Of a DNA stretch of 64,000 bases, positions 25,866 to 34,491 are shown in pieces. Source of the DNA: JAVBMP01 sp031552195. Lineage in GTDB: Bacteria; Desulfobacterota; Desulfovibrionia; Desulfovibrionales; Desulfovibrionaceae. Below the pieces are notes generated by a model. It saw nothing but the letters and a program-made list of their open reading frames with translations, ran no database searches and was not told the origin of the DNA. Within the stretch, counting starts at the first letter, position 1, and each line of letters starts with the position of its first letter. The position numbers were made by a program, and so were the translations under genes. Location of the stretch: positions 27,157-91,156 of the forward strand of contig JAVBMT010000019.1 in the NCBI GenBank assembly GCA_031552195.1. Reading direction: 5' to 3'.

Positions 25866-27065
25866 ATGCAGGTTAAAACTTACAGCGGGCCCAGCGCCAA
25901 AGCGGTGATGGACCAAATAAAGGCCGAACTCGGACCGGACGCCGTGATTCTTGAATCGCGCAACGGCAAAGAGAACGGCAAGCCGGTTGTGCGCATGACC
26001 GCCGCGCTGGAAAGGCCGGACTCAGCCACGGCAGCGAAAAGCCGGGCCGATGGCGGGGCGGACGGTTCCACCGGGCTTACAGCCGCGCGCGGGGCTAAAA
26101 ACTACGCCGCCTGCTCGCAGGACGACCTCAGCCTGCTGGCCGCCAGGTTCAGCCAGCCGCAGGCCGAAAACGCCGTTGCGCCGCGCCAGGTTTTGCGCTG
26201 GCAGGAAGAATGGGGCAGCATCAAAAACCATATTTTCGCCCTGATGAAACCGGCCATGAAGCTGGAGGCGCTTACCCCGCAGCAGCGCGTGAGCTTTGAA
26301 TACCTGCGGAATGAAGGCGTAAGCGACCCGGTGCTGCTGGACTTTTACCGCCACCTGGCCGCCTCGCCCGGCGCTTCCATTACAGAACCCCTAAGCCGCC
26401 TGGTCGAGGTGCGGCCCTGGGGCTATGAAAACTGGCGCCACCGCGTCCACCTGATTACCGGTCCGTACGGGGCGGGAAAAACCAGCGCGGCGGTGCGCAT
26501 GGCGCTTTACCTGCAAAAAAGCCGCCCCGGTTCGCGCCTTTGCCTGGTGAACGCCGACGCCGACCGAGGAGGAGGCCGCCTGCTGCTCAAGCACTACGCT
26601 GGCCTTTCCGATTTTCCGTACCGCGAGGCGGCTTCGCCCCTGGACATGGCCGGCGTGATTTCGGAGATACGCAGCCAGGGTTTTGACAGGGTAATAGTGG
26701 ACCTTCCGGCCCTGCCCAAAAACAAGACCCTGACCGCGCAGCTCGGCGCCCTGGGCCTGAACAGGAACGGGTATGACGCTATGGCGGCGCATGTCGTCGT
26801 TTCGCCGCATTATGACCATGAGGCGCTGGAAGGCATGCTCCCTAGGTATATGGCGGATATGGACTCCAGCCTGATCTGGAGCAAACTTGACGAGGCCGGA
26901 AAATACGCCGCCCTGCTGAACACGGCGGCCCAGGCCCGCTTGCCGGTTTCCTGCTTTTCTTTCGGGCCGGGTTTGCGCAACACCTTGCTTCCGGCCCAGA
27001 GCGCGACGCTCTGGCGTCTTGTTTTCAAGCACGAACTGCCCGCCCTGCCAGGCGGAGAACACTGA
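25866..27065 (+). CDS. flhF: Flagellar SRP-like GTPase FlhF (divergent G motifs)
   Basis: 399 residues. N-terminal MQVKTYSGPSAKAVMDQIKAELGPDAVIL is typical FlhF, followed by a helical N domain and an NG-type domain with P-loop LITGPYGAGKTSAAVRMA at about residue 198. The other motifs are altered: NADADRGGG replaces the usual TDTYRIGA, and VDLPALPKN replaces DTAGR. SKLDEAGKYAALLN corresponds to TKLDE. FlhF sets the number and polar position of flagella. GTP hydrolysis may be weak here. Followed by flhG, its regulator, 50 bases downstream. Confidence 0.88.
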   Translation: MQVKTYSGPSAKAVMDQIKAELGPDAVILESRNGKENGKPVVRMTAALERPDSATAAKSRADGGADGSTGLTAARGAKNYAACSQDDLSLLAARFSQPQAENAVAPRQVLRWQEEWGSIKNHIFALMKPAMKLEALTPQQRVSFEYLRNEGVSDPVLLDFYRHLAASPGASITEPLSRLVEVRPWGYENWRHRVHLITGPYGAGKTSAAVRMALYLQKSRPGSRLCLVNADADRGGGRLLLKHYAGLSDFPYREAASPLDMAGVISEIRSQGFDRVIVDLPALPKNKTLTAQLGALGLNRNGYDAMAAHVVVSPHYDHEALEGMLPRYMADMDSSLIWSKLDEAGKYAALLNTAAQARLPVSCFSFGPGLRNTLLPAQSATLWRLVFKHELPALPGGEH

Positions 27066-27115
27066 GTTTAACAGGTTTGACCTTACCGGGGCTGTAAATT
27101 TCAAGGACTGGACTC

Positions 27116-27928
27116 ATGAGCAACTTACCTTTAGTGCTATCGGTTACTTCTGGCAAAGGCGGCGTCGGCAAAACGAACATCTCCGCCAACCTGGCCTATT
27201 GCCTGGCGGAGGCTGGGAAACGCGTGCTGCTGCTTGACGCCGACCTCGGGCTGGCCAACGTGGACGTCGTTCTCGGCCTTACCCCCCAGTATAACCTGTT
27301 CCATCTTTTTCACGACGCCCTGCCGATAGAACAGATCATCACCGAAACGCCATACGGCTTCAAGATCCTTCCGGCCGCCTCCGGAGTGGCCGACATGCTG
27401 GATCTGGGAACCGGAGAAAAACTTGAGCTGCTTGAGGCCATGGACACCCTGGAAGACCAGGTTGACTACATGATCGTCGACACAGGCGCGGGCATCAATG
27501 AAAACGTGCTTTATTTCAACCTTGCGGCGCAGGAAAGGATCGTCGTGCTCACCCCGGAACCGACCTCACTTACCGACGCCTACGCCCTTATCAAGGTTTT
27601 GAAGCAAAACCACGGGGTGGAACGTTTCAAGGTGCTGGTGAACATGGCGGCCGATCCGAAAAGCGCCAAGGAAATATTTAAAAGCCTTTACACGGTCTGC
27701 GACCATTTTCTGGACGGAGTGTCGCTTGACCTGATCGGCATACTTCCGCGCGACCCGGCCATGCGCAAGGCGGTCATCAGGCAGGTTCCGCTTTGCCGGG
27801 CGGAGCCCGGCAGCCTGGCCTGCGCGGCGCTGCACAGGCTGGCCGAAGCCGTGCAGAAATGGGAAGTGCCAGACAACCTGGACGGCAATATCAAATTTTT
27901 CTGGAAGAGGCTGCTCTATCGTGACTAA
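27116..27928 (+). CDS. flhG: Flagellar number regulator FlhG/FleN (MinD-like ATPase)
   Basis: 270 residues. Deviant Walker A SVTSGKGGVGKTNISANLA, then LLLDADLGLANVDVVLGL and MIVDTGAGINENVLYF. It belongs to the ParA/MinD family and antagonises FlhF to restrict flagellar number. The C-terminal helix (NIKFFWKRLLYRD) could be membrane-associating, as in MinD. Its last 8 bases overlap fliA. Confidence 0.93.
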   Translation: MSNLPLVLSVTSGKGGVGKTNISANLAYCLAEAGKRVLLLDADLGLANVDVVLGLTPQYNLFHLFHDALPIEQIITETPYGFKILPAASGVADMLDLGTGEKLELLEAMDTLEDQVDYMIVDTGAGINENVLYFNLAAQERIVVLTPEPTSLTDAYALIKVLKQNHGVERFKVLVNMAADPKSAKEIFKSLYTVCDHFLDGVSLDLIGILPRDPAMRKAVIRQVPLCRAEPGSLACAALHRLAEAVQKWEVPDNLDGNIKFFWKRLLYRD

Positions 27929-28700
27929 AAACTCCGCGCGGTCAGATGGGGCTTTGCCCCCGTGGGAAGCGCTCGACGCGGGTCTTACCGCGTGGGAGGA
28001 CTTTTCGCACGCGGATAAAGAAAAAATAGTGCGCCATTTCGCGCCCAAGGTAAAATACCTGGCCGGGAGGCTGAAAACCCGCCTGCCCAAAAACATTGAA
28101 ATAAACGAACTTGTAAGCTCCGGCACCCTGGGCCTTATGGAGGCTTTCAAGAAATTCAAGCCGCAGTTGGGCATAAAATTCGACACATACGCCGAAAGCC
28201 GCATAAAAGGCGCCATGCTTGACGATTTGCGCCGCCTGGACTGGTTCCCGCGCTCGCTGCGCCAGCGGGTGCGCCAGGTCAGCGAAGCCACGCAGGCGCT
28301 TGAGCACAGCCTGTGCCGCCAGCCTACCGAGGCGGAACTGGCCGCGCATATGAACATCTCGGAAAAAGAGGTGCGCGAAGGCATGGAAGCCTTGCAAAAC
28401 CAGCTCTGCCTGTCTATTGACGCAATGGAGGAAGGCCTGGGCCAGACTGAAGAGCGGCATGAAAACGAACCCTTCTCCTACACCGCCTCGCAGGAGCTTA
28501 TCGGGAAGGTGTCAGGCCTGATAGACCAATTGACACCTCGCGAAAAGTTGGTATTGTCGCTGTATTATACTGATGAGCTAAATATGCGGGAAACAGCCGA
28601 GGTAATGGGAATTACCGAAGGCCGTGTCTCTCAATTGCGCAGCCAGGCCCTGGAACGGCTGCGCAAAGACTTTGCCGCAGCCTACGGGGCTATAGGCTGA
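27921..28700 (+). CDS. fliA: Flagellar sigma factor FliA (sigma-28)
   Basis: 259 residues from a GTG start that overlaps the end of flhG by 8 bases. Region 2 (VKYLAGRLKTRLPKNIEINELVSSGTLGLMEAFKKFKPQLGIKFDTYAESRIKGAMLDDLRRLDW) is the FliA form. Region 4 has LTPREKLVLSLYYTDELNMRETAEVMGITEGRVSQLRSQALERLR. It directs transcription of late flagellar and chemotaxis genes. Confidence 0.96.
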   Translation: MTKNSARSDGALPPWEALDAGLTAWEDFSHADKEKIVRHFAPKVKYLAGRLKTRLPKNIEINELVSSGTLGLMEAFKKFKPQLGIKFDTYAESRIKGAMLDDLRRLDWFPRSLRQRVRQVSEATQALEHSLCRQPTEAELAAHMNISEKEVREGMEALQNQLCLSIDAMEEGLGQTEERHENEPFSYTASQELIGKVSGLIDQLTPREKLVLSLYYTDELNMRETAEVMGITEGRVSQLRSQALERLRKDFAAAYGAIG

Positions 28701-28790
28701 TTATATCTTACACCATAACGCGTTTAAAATTCCCTTGCCGCCAAGGCGGCCGGAATGTGCGTAAATTTCAATTGACCGTAAGGAGCGAAC

Positions 28791-29171
28791 ATGCCTTTTA
28801 ATCCTAATATGAGAGTACTTGTGGTGGATGATTTTTCCACCATGCGCCGCATCATTAAAAATATTCTGCGCCAGATCGGGTTTACCGACATCGTTGAAGC
28901 TGACGACGGCTCCACCGCCTGGGAAGTCCTGAACAAAGACAAAATCGAGTTCGTCATTTCCGACTGGAACATGCCTATCATGACCGGCATTGAATTGCTG
29001 CGCAAAGTGCGCGCCAGCGAAGAATTTTCCGACATGCCCTTCCTCATGGTCACGGCGGAGGCCCAGCAGGAAAACATTATAGAGGCCGTGCAGGCCAAGG
29101 TGTCGAACTACATAGTCAAACCCTTTACGGCTGAAACCCTGAAACAGAAAATCGACAAGATATTTCCCTAG
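28791..29171 (+). CDS. cheY: CheY-type chemotaxis response regulator
   Basis: 126 residues, a single receiver domain. Acidic pocket VLVVDDFS, phospho-acceptor Asp in FVISDWNMPIMTG, Thr in MVTAEAQ and Lys in NYIVKPFTAETL. Phospho-CheY binds the flagellar switch. A TAAGGAG ribosome site precedes the ATG. It is 90 bases after fliA; a GCCGCC/GGCGGC hairpin lies in that gap. Confidence 0.94.
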   Translation: MPFNPNMRVLVVDDFSTMRRIIKNILRQIGFTDIVEADDGSTAWEVLNKDKIEFVISDWNMPIMTGIELLRKVRASEEFSDMPFLMVTAEAQQENIIEAVQAKVSNYIVKPFTAETLKQKIDKIFP

Positions 29172-29195
29172 CGCCTTTTGGCTTTGGCGTTTTAC

Positions 29196-29234
29196 GCCGC
29201 GCAAACCGCCGTTAGTGACGAACGCGCGGCTTTT
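29196..29234 (+). terminator. Terminator-like hairpin after cheY
   Basis: 7-bp GC stem (29196-29202 with 29224-29230, GCCGCGC and complement), a long loop and then TTTT. It would separate cheY from fliL. Confidence 0.45.
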
Positions 29235-29328
29235 GCCGGATATTCCGCCGTTAAAGCTTAACCGGGGCAGATTTCGCCGCCGGCCCACAGCCGCCAGACC
29301 GGGAAAGGTATTTTAAGCCGTCGCGCTG

Positions 29329-29389
29329 GAAAAAGTTCGCCCCGTGAAAGTTCACCCGGAAAAAGTTCACCCGGAAAAATTCACCCGGA
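29329..29389. repeat. Short tandem repeats, about 15 bp, four copies
   Basis: Four adjacent units read GAAAAAGTTCGCCCC, GTGAAAGTTCACCCG, GAAAAAGTTCACCCG and GAAAAATTCACCCG. They lie wholly between cheY and fliL. Function unknown; a direct-repeat protein site or simple slippage are both possible. Confidence 0.65.
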
Positions 29390-29564
29390 CGGCGGCGCGG
29401 CGGACCAAACCAAGCGCCCCGAATTTTTCGCCGCTCGCGCTTTTCCGCGCAGGATAACGCTCCCCATGCCGTTGCGGATAATTTCGCCACAGGGCTTGGG
29501 GAGCATTTTAACATTCACCCCCTGGCGTTTGCCTGCAACCTGAAAAAAACTGAACGGCAACGGC

Positions 29565-30278
29565 ATGACTACTGAAAACGACGCTTCCGCTGAGCAGCAG
29601 AAAAAAAAGACCGGCAAGGTGGAACTTGACCTTGACGACGCCCCTTTTCTTGAAGAAGAGCTGGAGGAAGAAAAGTCAAAAGCCGCCGAGCCGGAAGAAA
29701 AAACCGAAGAAAAAACTGAAGAGGCCAAACCTGAGCCGGCCGGCGGAAAAACCGGGCTGCTGGACAAACTGAAAGAGCGGAAAAAACTTGTCATGCTGGC
29801 CGGAGCCGGTTTGCTTGTCGTTATTGCCGCCGCAGTGGGCGTCGCGCTCATGCTGGGCGGGCGGACGCAGGACGCCCCGCCTCCTCCGCCGCAGGAAGAA
29901 AAGGCGCCGCCGCCCAAGCCGCCGGTTGTCGTTGTGGTCGACAACGCGCCCAAAGAAGCGCCCGCGCAAGCCCCGCTCTATACCATAAACTGGGAACCTT
30001 TCCTGGTTGAAGTGAAAGACAACGAAGGCGGCATTCACCTTCTGGACGTAAAATTCACCTTCACTACGGACGACAACCCGGTTTACGTTGAAATGGATAA
30101 CAAAACCAGGATCATGCGCGACAGCGTGTTCTATTTCATGCGCAACCGGTCTTACGACCTCTTGATTGACAGCTCTAAATTGCAGGACTTTAAAGACGGG
30201 GTCGCCAAGGTGCTCAACGACAACATCAACAACGGCGAACTCAAAACCGTTCTTATCGACCATTACCGTGTGCGCTGA
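29565..30278 (+). CDS. fliL: FliL family flagellar basal-body protein
   Basis: 237 residues. An acidic, Glu-rich cytoplasmic tail (residues 1-75, rich in EEK/EEKTEE) precedes one membrane helix (LVMLAGAGLLVVIAAAVGVALML). A Pro-rich linker then joins the periplasmic FliL domain (YTINWEPFLVEVKDNEGGIHLLDVKFTF, RDSVFYFMRNRSYDLLIDSSKLQDFKDGV). FliL rings surround stator units and support motor torque. The N-terminal tail is longer than in E. coli FliL. Confidence 0.88.
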   Translation: MTTENDASAEQQKKKTGKVELDLDDAPFLEEELEEEKSKAAEPEEKTEEKTEEAKPEPAGGKTGLLDKLKERKKLVMLAGAGLLVVIAAAVGVALMLGGRTQDAPPPPPQEEKAPPPKPPVVVVVDNAPKEAPAQAPLYTINWEPFLVEVKDNEGGIHLLDVKFTFTTDDNPVYVEMDNKTRIMRDSVFYFMRNRSYDLLIDSSKLQDFKDGVAKVLNDNINNGELKTVLIDHYRVR

Positions 30279-30344
30279 GCATCCGGGCCGGCTTACTCGC
30301 CCGCTCGCCGCCCGTTATGGCTAAGGCCTGGCGAATCAACATTT

Positions 30345-31928
30345 TCAAGGCGTAGTTATACTGCCTTTAAGGCGGAGAATTCCCAGCCTGAGCAAGATCA
30401 GGCAGCCCGCCAGATACAGCCCGCCAGCCGCCGGAATGAGCAGGGCAAGACGGAAAAAGAGCGAAAAAGACGCAAGGCGGGGCAAAGCCAGGTAAAGGCC
30501 CAGGCCCATAACCATGCTTAGCAGCGACGCGAACAGGAACGCGCGCGGAAACGCAAGAGGCGCGAACTTTCCACCGAACCGGCGAAGGGCCGAACTCATA
30601 AAAAATCCAAGCAGCAGCATATTGAGCCAGGTTCCGCAAACCACGCCCCACGCCACTCCCTCCACTCCATAAAGGCTGGACAGCCAGGCTCCAGCCACGA
30701 CCGTGCAAAACAACCCGCCCAGCGTGGCGTACATCCCCAAGCGTTCCCCGTTCAAGGCCGAAAGGGCTGAAAGTAACGGACGGCATAGAGAAGCCGCCGG
30801 AAGGCCAAGCGCATACACGGTCAAAACCCGCCCGGTGATTTCAACCGCCTGCGGCCCGAAAGCTCCGTGACCGAACAGCAATTCAACAACGGGGGCGGCC
30901 AGCACGGCCAGCCCGACCGCTGCCGGAAGGCTGAAAACCCAGGCCAGGGCCAGCCCTTCTCCGAGCGTCCTATTAAAATCAGCCAGCAATTTCGCGCTTT
31001 CTTCAGGCGCCTCTTTCCGGCTGCCCGCCAGTTCGGCCCCCGATACTGAAAGATCGGGCAACGCCGCCAGCCCGACGGCTACGCCCACCAGCCCCAAAGG
31101 AAGTTCAAAAAGCCTTTCGGCGAAATAAAGCGCGGCAACGCTGCCTTCCGCCAGAAACGAAGCCAGCAGGGTGGCGGCCAGAACCGCCAGTTGCTGCCCG
31201 CCTGAACCCACAAAAATGGAAGGAGCGCGCCGCAAGAAATTCCGGCAGCCTTCGGAAAAAGGCGCCAGCCGTCCGAAAAAACGGAAACCTTTGCCGTACA
31301 GGCCGGGAATCTGGCTTATCAACTGTGACGCGCCGCCCAGAAGCACCCCCAGCGCCAGCCACCGGACCGTGAAAAGCTCGCTTCCAGGCCCTCCGCCGCT
31401 TACGCCCATGCAATACAATACAAAAATGACGCCAAGCATGCCTATGTTGAAACAGGCCGAGCTTACGGCAGGCCTGCGGTATTCGCCCAGCCCCAGCCAT
31501 ATTCCGCTCAGAACGGCGGCGGCGGCGGCCAGAGGCAGATACCAGAGGCAAAGCTTGAGCAGTTCAGCGCCAAGAGATAATGACTCCGGCTTGGAAACGA
31601 AGCCTGGGGCTAGCGCGATATAAAGAGGCTTGGCGAAAAAAAAGGCCGCCAGGGCGAGAGCGGTGAAGATGGCGGTAAGGCTGAACAGCGCGCAACGGCT
31701 GAAAGACATGCTCCGTGCGCCCTGCCGCGTGAAAACCGGAACAAAGGCCAAGGCGACCGCCCCTTCCGCAAAAAGGCGGCGGAAAAAATTGGGAACGCGA
31801 AATGCCGCCAGAAAACAGTCCGCAATCCAGGAATTGCCCAGCAGCCAGGCAAGGGCCGCATCACGCCCGAAAGCCAGTATTCTGGAAAACAGGGCCCCAC
31901 CCGCCATGAGCAGGCCGCCTGCGGACAT
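30345..31928 (-). CDS. murJ: Lipid II flippase MurJ
   Basis: 527 residues, about fourteen membrane helices. N-terminal GALFSRILAFGRDAALAWLLGNSWIADCFLAAFRVPNFFRRLFAEGAVALAFVPVF is the MurJ/MviN signature. It flips the peptidoglycan precursor lipid II to the periplasm. It is the last gene of a leftward thrC-garK-rnr-murJ cluster, 106 bases after rnr. Confidence 0.95.
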   Translation of the reverse strand: MSAGGLLMAGGALFSRILAFGRDAALAWLLGNSWIADCFLAAFRVPNFFRRLFAEGAVALAFVPVFTRQGARSMSFSRCALFSLTAIFTALALAAFFFAKPLYIALAPGFVSKPESLSLGAELLKLCLWYLPLAAAAAVLSGIWLGLGEYRRPAVSSACFNIGMLGVIFVLYCMGVSGGGPGSELFTVRWLALGVLLGGASQLISQIPGLYGKGFRFFGRLAPFSEGCRNFLRRAPSIFVGSGGQQLAVLAATLLASFLAEGSVAALYFAERLFELPLGLVGVAVGLAALPDLSVSGAELAGSRKEAPEESAKLLADFNRTLGEGLALAWVFSLPAAVGLAVLAAPVVELLFGHGAFGPQAVEITGRVLTVYALGLPAASLCRPLLSALSALNGERLGMYATLGGLFCTVVAGAWLSSLYGVEGVAWGVVCGTWLNMLLLGFFMSSALRRFGGKFAPLAFPRAFLFASLLSMVMGLGLYLALPRLASFSLFFRLALLIPAAGGLYLAGCLILLRLGILRLKGSITTP

Positions 31929-32034
31929 TTTGCTCTTGTTGCCGATAACCGCTCCGGTGAAGCCTCTTAACGCGGCTGTTGCAAAGTGGAAAATTCTCCG
32001 GCGGGCGCGTAACGCGAACCGCGCGGGCGCTATC

Positions 32035-34491
32035 TCACGCGCGGGGCGTCCTGCGGCTTGTCGTCAGGCCCCGCGTTTTCTTCAGGCGCGGTTTTTTCCC
32101 GTTGCGCCCTCTTCTTTCTCCGCTTCCGTCCGCACGGCCTGCATCCGGGCCGGAACGTCCACGCCGCCCGGCCGGGACCGGGCCTTTGCGGCCCTTTTCG
32201 TTTTCCGCCAGGGCGAATGTAATTTCCCGCCTTTCCACGTCAACTTCGTTCAAAACCACCCGCACCCGCGCCCCCAGGCGAAAAACGCGGCCTTCGCGCA
32301 ATCCGTAAAGTTCGTTGCGCTCCAGGTCATGCGCATAACGGTCGTCAAGCAGGGAATCAAGGCGCACCATGCCTTCAACCGCCATGTTCTCCACCTCGAC
32401 GAAAAAGCCGTAGTCCGACACGCCGGAAATGACGGCGTTGAATTTTTCCCCGATGCGTCCGCGCAAAAACAAAGCCGCGCAAACTCGTTCAATTTCGCGC
32501 TCCGCTTCCGTAGCTTTGCGTTCGCTGGCGTTCACGCTTTCGCCTGTTGCGGCCACACCTTCATAGCCCGGGCCGGAACGCCCCTCCAATTGCGCCTTAA
32601 GGGCGCGGTGGGTCAGCAGGTCGGCATAGCGCCTTATGGGCGAGGTAAAATGGCAGTAGCACTCCGAAGCCAGCCCGAAGTGCCCGGAAGGTTCCGGGCT
32701 GTAACGGGCCTGCATCATGGCGCGCAAAACGAGGCGGCTGACTATGAACGCTTCCGGCGTCAGGCTGGCCGCGCTGAGAATTCCGCGCAGGTGGCCTGCC
32801 GTGGGCACGGCGGGAAGTTCTTTAAGCCGCGCGGCGGCTTCCGCCCCGAAAGTCGTGTTCAAAAGGCTCTTTACCAGGCTTGACAGCTTGTCCGGATCCG
32901 GGGCGGGGTGAACGCGGTAAAGGTGATTGACGCCGCTGTCGCGCAGGCGGCGGGCCACCGCTTCGTTCGCCGCAACCATGAAAGCTTCTATCAGGCGGTG
33001 CGAAAAAAGGTGTTCGCGGTGCGCCATCCCTATAACCCTGCCGTCTACGTCAACCTCCACCCCGGCCTCCGGCAGTTCAAAGTCGAGGTTTCCTGCCTGG
33101 TTACGCCGCTCTATGCACAAACCGGCCAGCACGGCGGCCTGGCGCAGCATAGACTGATGCGCCGCCAGCCTTTCAGGCAACCCCGCCTCGCCGTCTATGA
33201 CGGCCTGAGCCTCGTCATAGGTCAGGCGTCCTCGGCTGATGATAAGGGCTGGATAAAAGCGCGCGGCTCCCGGTTCCCCGGCCGGGGAAAAATCAAGTTC
33301 CGCAACCATGGCCAGACGCGGCCTTCCTTCATTCAGACTGCACAGGCCGTTGGAAAGACGGCGCGGCAGCATAGGCTCCACCGAAGCCGGGAAATAATAG
33401 GAATTGCCGCGCGCCAGGGCTTCGCGGTCCATGCCAGAACCGGGCCGCACGTAATGCGCCACGTCGGCAATGGCCACCAGCAGGGTGAAGCCGGAAGGAG
33501 AGGCGGAAACATGAATGGCGTCGTCAAAATCTCTGGCGTCCGCTCCGTCTATGGTGATGAAGGGAATATCGCGCGAATCGCGGCGCTTGCCGCCAAGTTC
33601 GGCGGCTATTTCCTCCGGAGAGGGATCCACCGGCAAAAGGGCGGCCTCGTCTTCCACTTCCGCGGGAAAAGCTGTGGGAATATCGTAAGAGGCCTTCACC
33701 AGCCTTTCTTGCAGCGCGAGGCTTTCTTCCGCGCCCAGGTTGGCCGTCGCCGCTCCGCGCAGCAGGCTGGAAACGGAACCGGCCTCCGGCGGCAAAGGCC
33801 GGGCCAACAGCACCTGGCCTGCCTGAACCTCTTCAGCCAGGCTGGAAACGTCCACCAGCATGACGAAGCCGAAGCGGGAATCAAGGGGGCGGGCTATCCA
33901 GGCTTTATTTTCCGAAGCGCCGGGATTGAAATCATTCTCATTGCCTCCGTAGTCGGTGCGGTTCGGACGGTGCAGCACCCGCACGGGCACCTCCTTGGCC
34001 GCGCGCTCCAGCACCTCTATGATCCGCCCTTCCGGATTTTTGCCGCGCCGGTCGGGGAAAACGACGGCCCGCACCCGGTCGCCCGGCCAGGCCCCGCCAA
34101 GATTTTCCGGGTGGACGTAAACGTCTGGCTCGTTCCCGCGCGGAGCGCGCGCGTTCTTCCCTCTTATTACTTCTTTCGAAGCCATCCGCTCGGGCAAAAT
34201 AAATCCGGCCCCGGCCCTCTGGATAGAAAGCTTTCCGATAACTTGGCGCAAGCGCTCGGAAGAAGCGTAAAACCGGCCTTTAAGGCGTAAAATCTTTCCG
34301 GAGTCGCGCAGATTCTCCAGCACCGTCTCCACCCTTTTGCCATGCTTGCGGCCAAGCCCCAGCCCATGCAGCAGGTCGTCCAGGCGCAAGGGGCCGTTGC
34401 CGGCGTTCAGGGTTTGCAGCACGGCGGCGGACAGCTCTGATTCGCTGTAATCTCCGGCATAAGTGGCTCCGGACGGCCTGTTTTTCTTCAT
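32035..34491 (-). CDS. rnr: Ribonuclease R
   Basis: 818 residues from the ATG at 34491, chosen because GGAG lies six bases upstream and its ATGA overlaps the garK stop; a longer frame starts at 34509. Order of domains: helix-turn-helix-like N-terminus, cold-shock domains, RNB catalytic domain (TIDGADARDFDDAIHV with the metal-binding Asp residues, then DVAHYVRPGSGMDREALARGNSYYFP), S1 domain (GVSDYGFFVEVENMAVEGMV), and a basic tail (KKPRLKKTRGLTTSRRT). A 3' to 5' exonuclease able to unwind structured RNA. Confidence 0.95.
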   Translation of the reverse strand: MKKNRPSGATYAGDYSESELSAAVLQTLNAGNGPLRLDDLLHGLGLGRKHGKRVETVLENLRDSGKILRLKGRFYASSERLRQVIGKLSIQRAGAGFILPERMASKEVIRGKNARAPRGNEPDVYVHPENLGGAWPGDRVRAVVFPDRRGKNPEGRIIEVLERAAKEVPVRVLHRPNRTDYGGNENDFNPGASENKAWIARPLDSRFGFVMLVDVSSLAEEVQAGQVLLARPLPPEAGSVSSLLRGAATANLGAEESLALQERLVKASYDIPTAFPAEVEDEAALLPVDPSPEEIAAELGGKRRDSRDIPFITIDGADARDFDDAIHVSASPSGFTLLVAIADVAHYVRPGSGMDREALARGNSYYFPASVEPMLPRRLSNGLCSLNEGRPRLAMVAELDFSPAGEPGAARFYPALIISRGRLTYDEAQAVIDGEAGLPERLAAHQSMLRQAAVLAGLCIERRNQAGNLDFELPEAGVEVDVDGRVIGMAHREHLFSHRLIEAFMVAANEAVARRLRDSGVNHLYRVHPAPDPDKLSSLVKSLLNTTFGAEAAARLKELPAVPTAGHLRGILSAASLTPEAFIVSRLVLRAMMQARYSPEPSGHFGLASECYCHFTSPIRRYADLLTHRALKAQLEGRSGPGYEGVAATGESVNASERKATEAEREIERVCAALFLRGRIGEKFNAVISGVSDYGFFVEVENMAVEGMVRLDSLLDDRYAHDLERNELYGLREGRVFRLGARVRVVLNEVDVERREITFALAENEKGRKGPVPAGRRGRSGPDAGRADGSGERRGRNGKKPRLKKTRGLTTSRRTPRA

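Larger units (their letters stand above)
29172..29564. other. Non-coding spacer between cheY and fliL
   Basis: 393 bases without a supported gene. It holds the hairpin at 29196-29234, the tandem repeats at 29329-29389, and a GGGG-AGCATTTTAACATTCA-CCCC stretch near 29501-29522. Confidence 0.5.

Noticed and set aside
32908..34290. 460-codon frame opposite rnr
   Set aside because: Antisense shadow of RNase R; no family features.
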